Shown here piece by piece: positions 1-7,653 of a DNA stretch of 19,142 nucleotides (within the stretch, counting starts at the first letter, position 1; the number at the start of each line of letters is the position of its first letter). The position numbers and the translations under genes were made by a program. Below the pieces are notes generated by a model. It did not search any database. It saw only the letters and a program-made list of their open reading frames with translations, and was not told where the DNA came from. This DNA comes from Kordiimonadaceae bacterium (GTDB lineage: Bacteria; Pseudomonadota; Alphaproteobacteria; Sphingomonadales; Kordiimonadaceae): positions 1-19,142 of the forward strand of contig JABABO010000172.1 in NCBI GenBank assembly GCA_014238195.1. Reading direction: 5' to 3'.

Positions 1-4
1 TTAT

Positions 5-19
5 TGGTCTCGCTATATA
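5..19 (-). repeat. Inverted 15-bp match to the head of the 58-bp repeat
   Basis: The complement of 5-19 is TATATAGCGAGACCA, identical to 9724-9738, which includes the start of the first 58-bp unit. It may be the edge of another copy of the same dispersed repeat extending beyond the window, or a chance match. A 15-mer shared by chance in inverted orientation within 19 kb of AT-rich DNA is not negligible. Confidence 0.4.
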
Positions 20-49
20 GTCAAAATTTTTACGGCTTCACTCAGCATT

Positions 50-97
50 AAAAAACACCAAAGCCCCATCATGCGATCATGATGGGGTGTATTTTTT
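50..97. terminator. Bidirectional rho-independent terminator after nrdB
   Basis: There is a perfect 10-bp stem (CCCCATCATG at 64-73 with CATGATGGGG at 78-87) closed by a 4-base loop. On the plus strand it is followed by T6 (92-97). On the minus strand it is followed, after 8 bases, by T6 (complement of A6 at 50-55). It lies about 30 bp past the nrdB stop codon, so its clearest job is ending the nrdB transcript. The T-runs on both sides suggest it can also stop transcription arriving from the left edge of the window. Confidence 0.85.
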
Positions 98-116
98 AAA
101 AACGGATGCTTAAATC

Positions 117-1076
117 TTAATTAAAGGCTTCATCCCAAGTGCCGCGCGTTGCCGCTTTTGAATATTCCGTTGCCCGATTTTCAAAGAAATTTGTGTGCTC
201 AACCGCATTAAGCATATTATCAAGCCAAGGCAATGGATTTTCTTCAATATGATATTGTTCGGCCAGTCCAAGCTGATTAAGGCGACGGTCACCGATGTAA
301 CGAATATAATTTTTCACATCAGCCGCCGCTAGCCCTTCTATAGGACCAAGACCGAAAGCCAAATCAATGAAGGCATCCTCGTGATGAACAATGGTTTTGC
401 AAGCTTCAACCAATTCTTGATCAAAGGTTTCATCGCGAATTTCAGGGTGCTCCTCGCATAAGGTATGGAATAACTTAATGATGCTTTCGCAGTGCAAACT
501 TTCATCGCGCACCGACCAGCTAATAATTTGCCCCATGCCTTTCATCTTATTAAAACGTGGGAAATTAAGCAGCATAGCAAAACTTGCAAACAGTTGCAGC
601 CCTTCGGTAAAAGCGCCGAACACAGCCATGGTTTTAGCCACCGAACGTAAATCATCCGATCCAAATTGCTGCATATAGTCAAATTTATCCTTCATTTCTT
701 TATAGTCTAGAAAAGCCGAATATTCAGATTCAGGCATACCAAGCGTATCCAATAAATGGCTGTAGGCTGCGATATGGATCGTTTCCATATTGGAAAATGC
801 CCCCAACATCATTTGCACTTCCGTCGGTTTAAAGACCTGTGAATAATGCTTCATATAGCAATTGTTTACTTCGATATCACTCTGGGTAAAAAAACGAAAA
901 ATCTGTGTTAACAAATTGGTTTCAGATTCAGATAGCTTTGTCTGCCAATCTTTCACATCTTCCGCTAAGGGGACTTCTTCTGGCAGCCAATGAACTTGCT
1001 GCTGTGTGAGCCAAGCTTCATAGGCCCAAGGGTAACGGAAAGGTTTATAAACGTGGCGTTCTTCTAGAAGGGACAT
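117..1076 (-). CDS. nrdB: Ribonucleoside-diphosphate reductase, beta subunit (class I R2)
   Basis: This cytoplasmic di-iron protein generates the tyrosyl radical used by the NrdA subunit to reduce ribonucleotides to deoxyribonucleotides. The ferritin-like four-helix core carries all expected ligands. D67 is in QSDIEV. E98, H101 and the radical tyrosine Y105 have the E-x2-H-x3-Y spacing of METIHIAAY. E158 is in FTEGL, and E192 with H195 are in RDESLH. At 319 aa it is shorter than the enterobacterial protein (about 375 aa) and matches the compact alphaproteobacterial type in character. The C-terminal tail, which should dock onto NrdA, is TRGTWDEAFN. The ATG at 1076 is chosen because homology begins immediately (HVYKPFRYPWAYEAW), although no strong Shine-Dalgarno sequence precedes it. 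No nrdA lies upstream: the next gene is 228 bp away and unrelated. I saw no clear NrdR box in that gap. Confidence 0.97.
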   Translation of the reverse strand: MSLLEERHVYKPFRYPWAYEAWLTQQQVHWLPEEVPLAEDVKDWQTKLSESETNLLTQIFRFFTQSDIEVNNCYMKHYSQVFKPTEVQMMLGAFSNMETIHIAAYSHLLDTLGMPESEYSAFLDYKEMKDKFDYMQQFGSDDLRSVAKTMAVFGAFTEGLQLFASFAMLLNFPRFNKMKGMGQIISWSVRDESLHCESIIKLFHTLCEEHPEIRDETFDQELVEACKTIVHHEDAFIDLAFGLGPIEGLAAADVKNYIRYIGDRRLNQLGLAEQYHIEENPLPWLDNMLNAVEHTNFFENRATEYSKAATRGTWDEAFN

Positions 1077-1304
1077 TTGTGTTGCTCAGCTCATGTTACA
1101 AGGAATATACGAAGCGCATTTCACGTTCGCTTTATTGTCTTTACTGTTAAAGAGTTTCAAAACCGATAACAAGATCAAAGATCAGATATTTATTTCTTGT
1201 TTTCACCAATAGAACACCACTTAGCTTCCTATAGATGGGTGGTCAACATAGTCTTTAGTTTCGATTATTTGATTTAGATGAACCGCAAATCACGCGCATG
1301 ATTT

Positions 1305-1907
1305 TTAGCGAACAAAAGCATTACATACGACACACAATCTTATCGCAGATTTTTTTAACGGATGAGTAAAGTGCCTCAAGTACGAAGGGAATAATGTTAA
1401 AGACCCTGGATGGGGTCTAATTCTGCAGTGCGATTTAGAGATACCCGCTAAGAAAGTCATTTCTTGTTCCGTTACTGGTGTTAAAAAATCAATACAGCCT
1501 TCTGGATCTGGTGCTTTTTTCTCGTCTGGGACTTCAACATAGTAAACGCCGCTGATACTAGCACCACGATGAATGTGGGGTGTCTGATAATCACCCCCCC
1601 GTGTTAAAGCGAGCCAGCCTTGCAATTGGATCGATTTAACATTCTTGCTGGCACCCATCTCATCAATATACTCACGCAGCGAATCCGTAAACAAGTTACG
1701 CACCCGATTGATGCCAGGAAGTTTTTGCTCAAATAAAGTTCCGTCTGTGTAAAACCCACCTTGGTGAGCACGCCCCACATCGCTTGACTGTTGCTGTTCT
1801 TCCAAACTAAGGGCTGTTTGCAATAAATCCTTATTTAAAGAATCCGTGCTGGGATAATTTCTAAAATAAATCGGAGTCGCAAAAATATTTTCTACGGGTG
1901 AAGGCAT
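1305..1907 (-). CDS. Putative 2OG-Fe(II) oxygenase family protein
   Basis: This 200-residue protein resembles the bacterial 'putative 2-oxoglutarate-Fe(II) oxygenase' family (2OG-FeII_Oxy_5 / TIGR02466 type), whose substrates are largely unknown. It has a double-stranded beta-helix core. The first metal motif is TPHIHRGASISGVYYV (H111 and H113). The distal part is LFPSYLRHFTHPL (H179 or H182 as third ligand), followed by R190, the likely 2-oxoglutarate anchor, in the strand AIRLCVVCNAFV. The HxH form, rather than HxD, is as I recall it for this family. Its ATG overlaps the stop codon of the upstream glycosyltransferase-like gene in a TAATG, which implies translational coupling and a shared role. 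A sugar or protein hydroxylase partner for a glycosyltransferase is a guess. There is no signal peptide, so it is probably cytosolic. No clear terminator follows before nrdB, so read-through into nrdB is possible. Confidence 0.75.
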   Translation of the reverse strand: MPSPVENIFATPIYFRNYPSTDSLNKDLLQTALSLEEQQQSSDVGRAHQGGFYTDGTLFEQKLPGINRVRNLFTDSLREYIDEMGASKNVKSIQLQGWLALTRGGDYQTPHIHRGASISGVYYVEVPDEKKAPDPEGCIDFLTPVTEQEMTFLAGISKSHCRIRPHPGSLTLFPSYLRHFTHPLKKSAIRLCVVCNAFVR

Positions 1908-2584
1908 TACACTTTTCCTCTGTTTGCCGCATTAAGAATTTTAATTCTAGCTTGTCGAATATAATCAGATAAGTCTTTATTCCCACTTTTAGCAATCTGG
2001 TTTTCTAACATCTCAAGCTGTCCCCATGTATCATTTCGAAGATCTGGGTGGTGATTTATTATCAATGGCTCTGCAGGAGTACGGCCTTTATTACCACCGC
2101 GCCAATTCCAGTGATCCCCTAAGATCGCGTAATCCAATTGAAAACGATTAACGGCTGGGCTGAAGTGAGGTGCCATAGCTCTTTGGTCTGAGGCATTTAA
2201 GCGCTTTTGCTCCTCCGTACCATTAAGTGCCACATTATTTCGATAACTCTGAAGCATTGCTTCAAACAGTGATAGCGTCTTTCTTGTTTTTTTATAGGCT
2301 ATCATCCCATTATTAAACATGGGCATACCGTATAATTGTCTATCCTTACTGTTGTCTAATTCTGTGGCTACCATAGCAATTTCTACACGGTCTAAAAGTG
2401 TGAACAAATTGCCCAATTTATGGGCTTGTAGCCTTAAATCAACATCCAATGAAAGGGTCTTTTCAAAGGGCGAATTCAGCAAATTTTCAGTCCGACGTAA
2501 TAAGGGTTCAACAAATGGAAAATGATAAACCCCTTGTTGCAAAGGCCCTTGTGCAATCACATTTTGAAAAAAAACAGGATGCAC
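1907..2584 (-). CDS. Putative glycosyltransferase (GT-A, nucleotide-diphospho-sugar transferase type), N-terminus out of frame
   Basis: The first start available in this frame is a GTG at 2584, giving 225 aa, but homology-like sequence continues upstream. The frame stays open back to a TGA within GCGTTTTGAAAA, reading KKIPIVLYTDNPDHPL before the GTG. The core carries SPFEKTLSLDVDLRL, a DxD-like motif (DVD) for metal and sugar-nucleotide binding. It also has FNNGMIAYKK, the usual 'FNSGvi' acceptor-side segment, and a C-terminal region with DHWNWRG and a histidine pair (NHHPDL). These fit small GT-A-fold transferases that move a sugar from a nucleotide donor. The missing first 32 or so residues are encoded in the neighbouring frame at 2617-2721 and are separated by an A8 run. 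The downstream oxygenase-like gene overlaps its stop by one base. The fold assignment is fairly safe; donor and acceptor are unknown. Confidence 0.65.
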   Translation of the reverse strand: MHPVFFQNVIAQGPLQQGVYHFPFVEPLLRRTENLLNSPFEKTLSLDVDLRLQAHKLGNLFTLLDRVEIAMVATELDNSKDRQLYGMPMFNNGMIAYKKTRKTLSLFEAMLQSYRNNVALNGTEEQKRLNASDQRAMAPHFSPAVNRFQLDYAILGDHWNWRGGNKGRTPAEPLIINHHPDLRNDTWGQLEMLENQIAKSGNKDLSDYIRQARIKILNAANRGKV

Positions 2585-2616
2585 AAGTGGGTGGTCTGGA
2601 TTATCAGTATATAAGA

Positions 2617-2721
2617 CTATGGGTATTTTTTTTCAAAACGCCGTACAGACGCAACCGCCAAAATTGCTTGCGCAAAATAAGCATGCCCCCCATATACCGA
2701 AAAAATAATGCCCTCACTCAT
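2617..2721 (-). pseudogene. N-terminal segment of the frame-broken glycosyltransferase
   Basis: From the ATG at 2721 this frame reads MSEGIIFSVYGGHAYFAQAI, continues to VRRFEKK, and then meets a stop (YP then TAG at 2619-2617). The content is what is expected at the start of this transferase family: a hydrophobic beta-strand, a small glycine loop, then a helix. Adding one A to the A8 run (T8 on the plus strand, 2626-2633) joins RRFEKK directly to IPIVLYTDNPDHPL and the rest of the gene, giving a product of about 270 aa. A -1 ribosomal slip on the A-run would give the same joined protein. It may therefore be a sequencing error, a phase-variable tract, programmed slippage or a real mutation. 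The start ATG has no strong ribosome binding site. Confidence 0.6.
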
Positions 2722-2767
2722 AAGGCATGATTTACAATCAAAATTTTTTGGACACAAGCACTATTAT

Positions 2768-2979
2768 TCAAGCTGATAGCTTTTCTAACACAATTTTCAG
2801 GGTATCGGTGCCTAGCTCCTCTTTTTTACCAATCCTATACCCATAGGCGGTAGAACAGTGAAACTGTCAAGGGAGGCAAAATGGCCAGTGTCAAGAATCT
2901 TTCTTGCATTTGCTTTAAATACAACAGACCAAAAATCTGTTTCTGCTACAATGCCCGATGCACTTCGAAAGTCTTCAAC
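2768..2979 (-). pseudogene. Unrecognised decayed coding remnant
   Basis: The minus strand reads protein-like sequence from 2979: VEDFRSASGIVAETDFWSVV, then ILDTGHFASLDSFTVLPPMG and IGLVKK, before a TAG at 2814-2812. One extra A in the A6 run (T6 at 2822-2827 on plus) would extend it as KEELGTDTLKIVLEKL to a TGA at 2770-2768. Upstream, the same frame is interrupted by TGA (2982-2980), beyond which SILQAGSPFAVKQI is open for another 14 codons. There is no usable start codon. The composition is typical of a soluble globular protein and unlike random sequence. I do not recognise the family. The rest of 2722-3114 holds nothing else I can support apart from the candidate promoter near its right end. 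Confidence 0.3.
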
Positions 2980-3038
2980 TCATATCTGTTTCACTGCAAA
3001 TGGGCTCCCTGCCTGTAAGATGCTTTAGTAATTACAAG

Positions 3039-3069
3039 TTGACATATTTTGATGTTTGTAGATTATTAT
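3039..3069 (+). promoter_or_regulatory. Candidate sigma-70-type promoter for the first TonB-dependent receptor
   Basis: A perfect TTGACA -35 hexamer (3039-3044) is followed by TATTAT (3064-3069; 19-bp spacer) or GATTAT (3061-3066; 16-bp spacer) as -10. The surroundings are AT-rich. The receptor start codon is at 3115, preceded by the strong ribosome binding site GGGAGGA. Spacing is not ideal for either -10, so this is a plausible promoter rather than a proven one. Confidence 0.45.
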
Positions 3070-3114
3070 AAAGTTAAGAGAAACTAAATATAAAAATTTT
3101 GGGAGGAACTTGAT

Positions 3115-5727
3115 ATGAAAAGGACTAATCGGAGCTTAAAAGTTTTTTTGGCCACCACGTGCCTCTCTGGTTTTGGTGTTGCGGCACAGGATGTTAACGA
3201 GCTCGCACTTGAAGAAATAATGGTTACGGCACAAAAACGCCAGCAGGGTTTACAGGATGTACCTATTTCCATTTCCGCAGTCACTGGGGAGAAAATTTCG
3301 CAAGCGGGTATACAAGACCTCGGTGATTTGTCTTCTATTGTTGCCAACTTTCAAATTAACGAAGACCCTATCGGGGACAAGGTGAATATCCGAGGCATTC
3401 AGTCGGGGAACAATGCAGGAATTGAACAGTCCATTGGGATTTATGTTGATGGTGTTTATCGAAGCAGAGGTATTCAATCACGGTTCGCATTTCTTGATGT
3501 TGAACGGGTCGAAGTTCTGCGGGGCTCGCAGGGTACTTTGTTTGGCAAGAACACCATTGGCGGCGCCCTAAATATAACATCAGCGAAACCGACGCAGGAG
3601 TTTGAAGGAAAGGCTTCGGCCAGCTATAATATTAATCATGAAGATATAGGGCTTGAAGGGATGGTTTCTGGTCCGATTTCAGATACCATACGGGCGCGGG
3701 TTGCTGGTGTATACCGCGATATGAATAAGGGCTGGCTTTTAAATGAGCATTATGGGGAAGGTTCCCCGCAGCGGGAAGAGTGGGCAATCCGGGCATCGGT
3801 AGATTGGGATGTACAGGATAACACTAAGGTTAGTTTGCGGTATGAAAAGGGCGATTTTGATGTTGCGGCTCAGGCCTTTTCAACACTACAGGCAGGTCCG
3901 CTTGCTGCGTTTGGTGCACAGGATAATGGCTACCGGACAACTAACATTGGAGATTCTGGTTTTCCAGCATTTGGGTTCGGCCCTTTTATCGATCTGGGTT
4001 CGGCGGGTACCAACACTGGAAATAGCGAAGATATTTCTATTGGTATCGAGGCTGACCTCGGAGAGGTTGGTGTCGTAAATATATTAGCCGCAAATTCTAA
4101 ATATGAATTTGATCGTGATCTTGATGCAGACTTTGGTCCTATTCCAGGTCTGTTTTTTGGGGAAGAGGAAGAATATGATCAGAAAAGCCTTGAATTCCGT
4201 CTCGTATCACCTGATGGAAATAAAATCGAATATATTGTCGGTGCCTATTATCAGGACTATCATTTAAACGCGGAGGCAGACACTGATTTCAATGTGCCTT
4301 TCTTTCATGCAATTTTAAAAGCTGGATGCGCGGGCGCAGGTGTGGACCCCACCCAGTTTCTGGTTAATCTTGGTGGAACGCTTGCTGGTGACGCCGCTTC
4401 CTCTGCTGGCCTTTTGGAGCAAGCGCAATCAGCTGGCAGCGCAGCAGCCCTTCGCACCTGTGTTTTATCTGCTGCTGCAACGGATGCGACATCTCCAACT
4501 TTAGACTCTCTAGCGCCCTTTCGGCGGTACCATAATCTTGACATGAATTCCGAGACCTTTGCAGCATTTTCACAAGTCACAATGAATGCTACAGACCGAT
4601 TACGCTTTACAGCGGGTCTACGGTATTCGGTTGAAAAGAAAGATGCACTGCAACAAGTATTTGGGGCTGATTTAGATTCGAGAACACCTACGAATGCGCA
4701 TGATTTCCTTCTGGGGGCATTAGCTGAAGCGCAACCCCATACCCATACCCGCGATGATTTAAATCGTAAGGAAAATAGCCTCACTTGGTCTTTAAATGCA
4801 CAGTTTGATATCAATGATTCCGCCATGGTATATGCTTCGGCTTCAACGGGCTTTAAGGCTGGCGGTTATAACTCATTTGCAATGTCTGCAGACCCAGCAG
4901 AAGCAGAATTTGAAGACGAAAAGGCTCTCACGCTTGAAGTGGGGAGCAAAATTCGGCTGCATGGTGGGCGAGGTGAAATTAATGTCGCTGTCTTCCATAC
5001 CGAGTTTGATAATTTGCAAACAGCATTATTTACTGGTTCTACCAGCTTTATTGTTCAAAATGCTGCCTCTGCAACATCCAAGGGTTTAGAAATTGATGGG
5101 CGTTACCGTATATCTGAGAATTTGATGGTTTCTGGCTCTGCTGGCTATCTCGATTTTAGCTATGACAGTTACCCCAATGCTGGTTGTTACAGCAGTCAAT
5201 TATTGAATCTGCGGGAGGAAACTTATCAAGCGGCTCTTGGATCATATGACTCGTCTGATCCCGCAGGCACCTTACCATCGGCACTTTTTGGCGCCTTGGG
5301 CGCCGCCCAACTCACCTTGCAAAACTGTTCCAATCCTGCTGGTGATTTCAGTGTGGCGGGCCTGAATGATTTGTCTGGGAAAACCTCGGAGCATGCTCCT
5401 GAGTTTAACGCCGCTCTTTCATTAACCCACGATATTACCATAGGCGAATATGGTCTAACCACGGTTCTAGATTATATATGGCAAGATAAACAATACCGTC
5501 AGGGCGATCTGGACCCGTTGGCACTTGATGACGCATATGGACTGCTTAACCTGAATGTAAAATTTGCGCCTGTTGAAGGAAATTGGGCTTTGTCCTTACT
5601 TGTTCGGAATTTGACAGATACTCAATATTTTAACTATATGAACGATACTCCCTTGTTCGATGGTGCTTATCAGTTTGCACCAACGGCCTCGCGGAGCTTT
5701 ACAGTGCGCGCCAGTTATAATTTTTGA
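3115..5727 (+). CDS. TonB-dependent outer-membrane receptor
   Basis: This 870-aa outer-membrane beta-barrel transporter is energised by TonB/ExbBD. A signal peptide covers residues 1 to about 24 (a basic start, a hydrophobic stretch, then GVAAQ). The TonB-box and plug onset LEEIMVTAQKR is at about residues 31-41, followed by the typical plug phrase LQDVPISISAVTGE and later VNIRGIQSG and VEVLRGSQGTLFGKNTIGG. The barrel ends in a terminal phenylalanine (VRASYNF), the normal assembly signal. Two predicted surface loops carry cysteine pairs (C405/C449 and C691/C738) in Ala/Ser-rich inserts. It belongs to the broad siderophore/organic-ligand receptor group, not to the maltose type seen at the right of the window. 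A GMC dehydrogenase follows 131 bp later on the same strand, suggesting the two handle the same compound. The substrate is unknown. The start is fixed by GGGAGGAAC just upstream. Confidence 0.95.
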   Translation: MKRTNRSLKVFLATTCLSGFGVAAQDVNELALEEIMVTAQKRQQGLQDVPISISAVTGEKISQAGIQDLGDLSSIVANFQINEDPIGDKVNIRGIQSGNNAGIEQSIGIYVDGVYRSRGIQSRFAFLDVERVEVLRGSQGTLFGKNTIGGALNITSAKPTQEFEGKASASYNINHEDIGLEGMVSGPISDTIRARVAGVYRDMNKGWLLNEHYGEGSPQREEWAIRASVDWDVQDNTKVSLRYEKGDFDVAAQAFSTLQAGPLAAFGAQDNGYRTTNIGDSGFPAFGFGPFIDLGSAGTNTGNSEDISIGIEADLGEVGVVNILAANSKYEFDRDLDADFGPIPGLFFGEEEEYDQKSLEFRLVSPDGNKIEYIVGAYYQDYHLNAEADTDFNVPFFHAILKAGCAGAGVDPTQFLVNLGGTLAGDAASSAGLLEQAQSAGSAAALRTCVLSAAATDATSPTLDSLAPFRRYHNLDMNSETFAAFSQVTMNATDRLRFTAGLRYSVEKKDALQQVFGADLDSRTPTNAHDFLLGALAEAQPHTHTRDDLNRKENSLTWSLNAQFDINDSAMVYASASTGFKAGGYNSFAMSADPAEAEFEDEKALTLEVGSKIRLHGGRGEINVAVFHTEFDNLQTALFTGSTSFIVQNAASATSKGLEIDGRYRISENLMVSGSAGYLDFSYDSYPNAGCYSSQLLNLREETYQAALGSYDSSDPAGTLPSALFGALGAAQLTLQNCSNPAGDFSVAGLNDLSGKTSEHAPEFNAALSLTHDITIGEYGLTTVLDYIWQDKQYRQGDLDPLALDDAYGLLNLNVKFAPVEGNWALSLLVRNLTDTQYFNYMNDTPLFDGAYQFAPTASRSFTVRASYNF

Positions 5728-5858
5728 TCGAAGCTTAGACCTAGCTTATCATAAGATTAAGGCCTGCAAAATGTTGCTAATATGTGATGAGGCCGATGCT
5801 TATTCGATGTATAAACCTTACTATTGAAGGTGCAAAGACCTTATGAGAGACTTTTAAA

Positions 5859-7463
5859 ATGACTCATTTTGATTACATAATTGTTGGCGGCGGTTCGGCA
5901 GGTTGTGTTGTTGCTAGCCGACTAAGCGAGGACCCCAATACAAGTGTTTGTCTTCTTGAGGCCGGCGGGAAAGACAAAAGCCCCTTTATCCATGCACCTG
6001 CTGGGCTCATTGCCATGATGGCAACCAAACACAATAATTGGGGTTATGACACAGTTCCCCAAAAGCACCTGAATGATAGGATAGGGTATCAGCCACGCGG
6101 AAAAACTCTGGGCGGGAGTAGTTCCATAAATGCGATGTTGTACGTGCGTGGTAATCGTTGGGATTATGATAACTGGGCGGAAATGGGAAATCCAGGTTGG
6201 TCGTATGAACAAATATTGCCCTATTTTAAAAAAGCTGAAAATAACAAGAATATTCATAACGAGTATCATGGTTGCGAAGGACCGCTTCACGTTACGAATT
6301 TGAATACACCCAGTAAGTTAAATGATCTTTTCATCAAAGCTGCAGCTGAATGTCAGATACCTCATAATCCCCTTTATAACGATGCTACACAAGAAGGCGC
6401 CTTTGAATATCAGGTCACCCAAAAGGATGGCGAACGCTGTAGTGCTGCAAAAGGCTATCTTACTGATAATCTTCACCGTAAAAATTTGAAGGTCATTACC
6501 CGTGCATGCACAGAAAAACTATTGTTTGAAGGAAAAAAATGCGTCGGAGTGTCATACTTAGACAAGGGCAAAAAACGCACCACTTTAAAGGCTCGTAAAG
6601 AAGTCATTTTATCAGCAGGTGCTTTCGGATCACCCCAACTTCTTATGTTATCAGGAGTCGGCCCAGTAGAAGAATTGAAAAAACATGGGATAGGTCTTGT
6701 GCACGAATTACAAGGCGTTGGTGAAAACTTGCAGGACCATATTGACTATGTCATGTCCTATAAGCTGCCGTCTACATCTGATACATTTGGCATTTCAATG
6801 CGGGGAACTTGGAATGTTCTTAAAGGCATCTTTGAATGGTCTAGGAAACGTACTGGAAAGATCACTTCACCGTTTGCTGAAGCAGGGGCGTTTCTAAAAA
6901 CTGACCCCGAGCTTGCAATACCAGATGTTCAATTGGTTTTTGTCGGGTCTATTGTGGACGATCATGGCAGGAAGATGCACATGGGACACGGAATGAGTTG
7001 CCATATAACTGTTCTACGCCCAGAATCAGTCGGTACAGTAAAACTTAATAACACTGATCCGTTGGCACCACCAAAAATTGATCCTCAATTTCTATCAAAC
7101 CCTAAAGACATGGAGATATTGGTTAAGGGCGCTGAAATCCAGCGAACAATACTTGAATCCCCTGCCCTGTCTGAAGACCGCGGCGAGCTACTTTACCATG
7201 TTCCACCCTTTGATTCCGAAGCATTAAAAGCAGATATTCGTAATCGTGCAGACACCCAGTACCACCCAGTAGGCACCTGCAAAATGGCGCCCGAAACTGA
7301 CCCGTTGGCGGTGGTTGATGCTCAGTTAAAAGTCCATGGTATAGACTGTTTACGTGTGGTGGATGCCTCAATCATGCCAAAATTAGTCAGCGGTAACACG
7401 AACGCCCCAACGATTATGATTGCTGAGAAAGCTGTCGATATGATCTTGGATAGTCAAAAGTAG
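5859..7463 (+). CDS. GMC-family FAD-dependent alcohol dehydrogenase (choline dehydrogenase-like)
   Basis: This 534-aa flavoprotein is of normal family length and oxidises an alcohol (CH-OH donor) to an aldehyde or ketone. The N-terminal Rossmann FAD site is DYIIVGGGSAGCVVASRLSE (residues 5-24). GMC signature 1 is GGSSSINAMLYVRG (85-98). Signature 2 is GAFGSPQLLMLSGVG. The C-terminal active site has H469 in QYHPVGTCKM and N513 in SGNTNAPTIM, the expected His/Asn pair about 44 residues apart. There is no signal peptide, so the enzyme is probably cytosolic or membrane-associated. BetA-like annotation would be over-specific: no betaine aldehyde dehydrogenase, BetI or choline transporter is nearby. 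The preceding TonB-dependent receptor is the likely functional partner. The ribosome binding site is weak (GAGAG about 12 bp upstream). Confidence 0.95.
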   Translation: MTHFDYIIVGGGSAGCVVASRLSEDPNTSVCLLEAGGKDKSPFIHAPAGLIAMMATKHNNWGYDTVPQKHLNDRIGYQPRGKTLGGSSSINAMLYVRGNRWDYDNWAEMGNPGWSYEQILPYFKKAENNKNIHNEYHGCEGPLHVTNLNTPSKLNDLFIKAAAECQIPHNPLYNDATQEGAFEYQVTQKDGERCSAAKGYLTDNLHRKNLKVITRACTEKLLFEGKKCVGVSYLDKGKKRTTLKARKEVILSAGAFGSPQLLMLSGVGPVEELKKHGIGLVHELQGVGENLQDHIDYVMSYKLPSTSDTFGISMRGTWNVLKGIFEWSRKRTGKITSPFAEAGAFLKTDPELAIPDVQLVFVGSIVDDHGRKMHMGHGMSCHITVLRPESVGTVKLNNTDPLAPPKIDPQFLSNPKDMEILVKGAEIQRTILESPALSEDRGELLYHVPPFDSEALKADIRNRADTQYHPVGTCKMAPETDPLAVVDAQLKVHGIDCLRVVDASIMPKLVSGNTNAPTIMIAEKAVDMILDSQK

Positions 7464-7509
7464 CTTTGAGTGATGCGCCACTAAGGGACCTACGTGCAGA
7501 TTGATGGCA

Positions 7510-7579
7510 TTATCAAACTATTCTCTTATCAAACTATTCTTAGGTCTTCTTTGTTAGTCCAGTCATGCAAAAGCATGAC
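7510..7579. repeat. Short direct repeat and small hairpin between converging genes
   Basis: TTATCAAACTATTCT occurs twice (7510-7524 and 7526-7540), separated by one base. Just beyond is a perfect 7-bp hairpin, GTCATGC-AAAA-GCATGAC (7562-7579). Neither side carries a T-run, so the hairpin is a weak terminator candidate at best for the converging GMC dehydrogenase and MBL hydrolase genes. Nothing else is visible in 7464-7653. Confidence 0.6.
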
Positions 7580-7653
7580 CAGTTTGCCGAGAAATTCTTT
7601 CTAAGAACATGGCCCATTTTGATGTAGTTTTACAATACACCGCCTAAAACAAT

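Noticed and set aside
1077..1304. NrdR operator upstream of nrdB
   Set aside because: No sequence close to the ACAC-AT-rich-GTGT palindrome was found by eye.
2881..3018. Plus-strand 45-codon frame with seven cysteines and a GGGAGG before its ATG
   Set aside because: It lies antisense to the protein-like minus-strand remnant, and several of its Cys (TGC) codons are the complements of GCA codons there. It has no recognisable zinc-finger or toxin pattern, so the ribosome-binding-site match is probably chance.
4305..4826. 173-codon minus-strand open frame
   Set aside because: It lies entirely inside the first TonB-dependent receptor, antisense to its Ala/Ser-rich loop. Such composition leaves the opposite strand open by chance.
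5827..5842. AAGGT...ACCTT hairpin between the receptor and GMC dehydrogenase
   Set aside because: Only five base pairs and no T-run follow, so it is too weak to call a terminator.
5859..7463. Assignment as betA (choline dehydrogenase)
   Set aside because: GMC motifs alone do not give substrate specificity, and no other betaine pathway gene is present.
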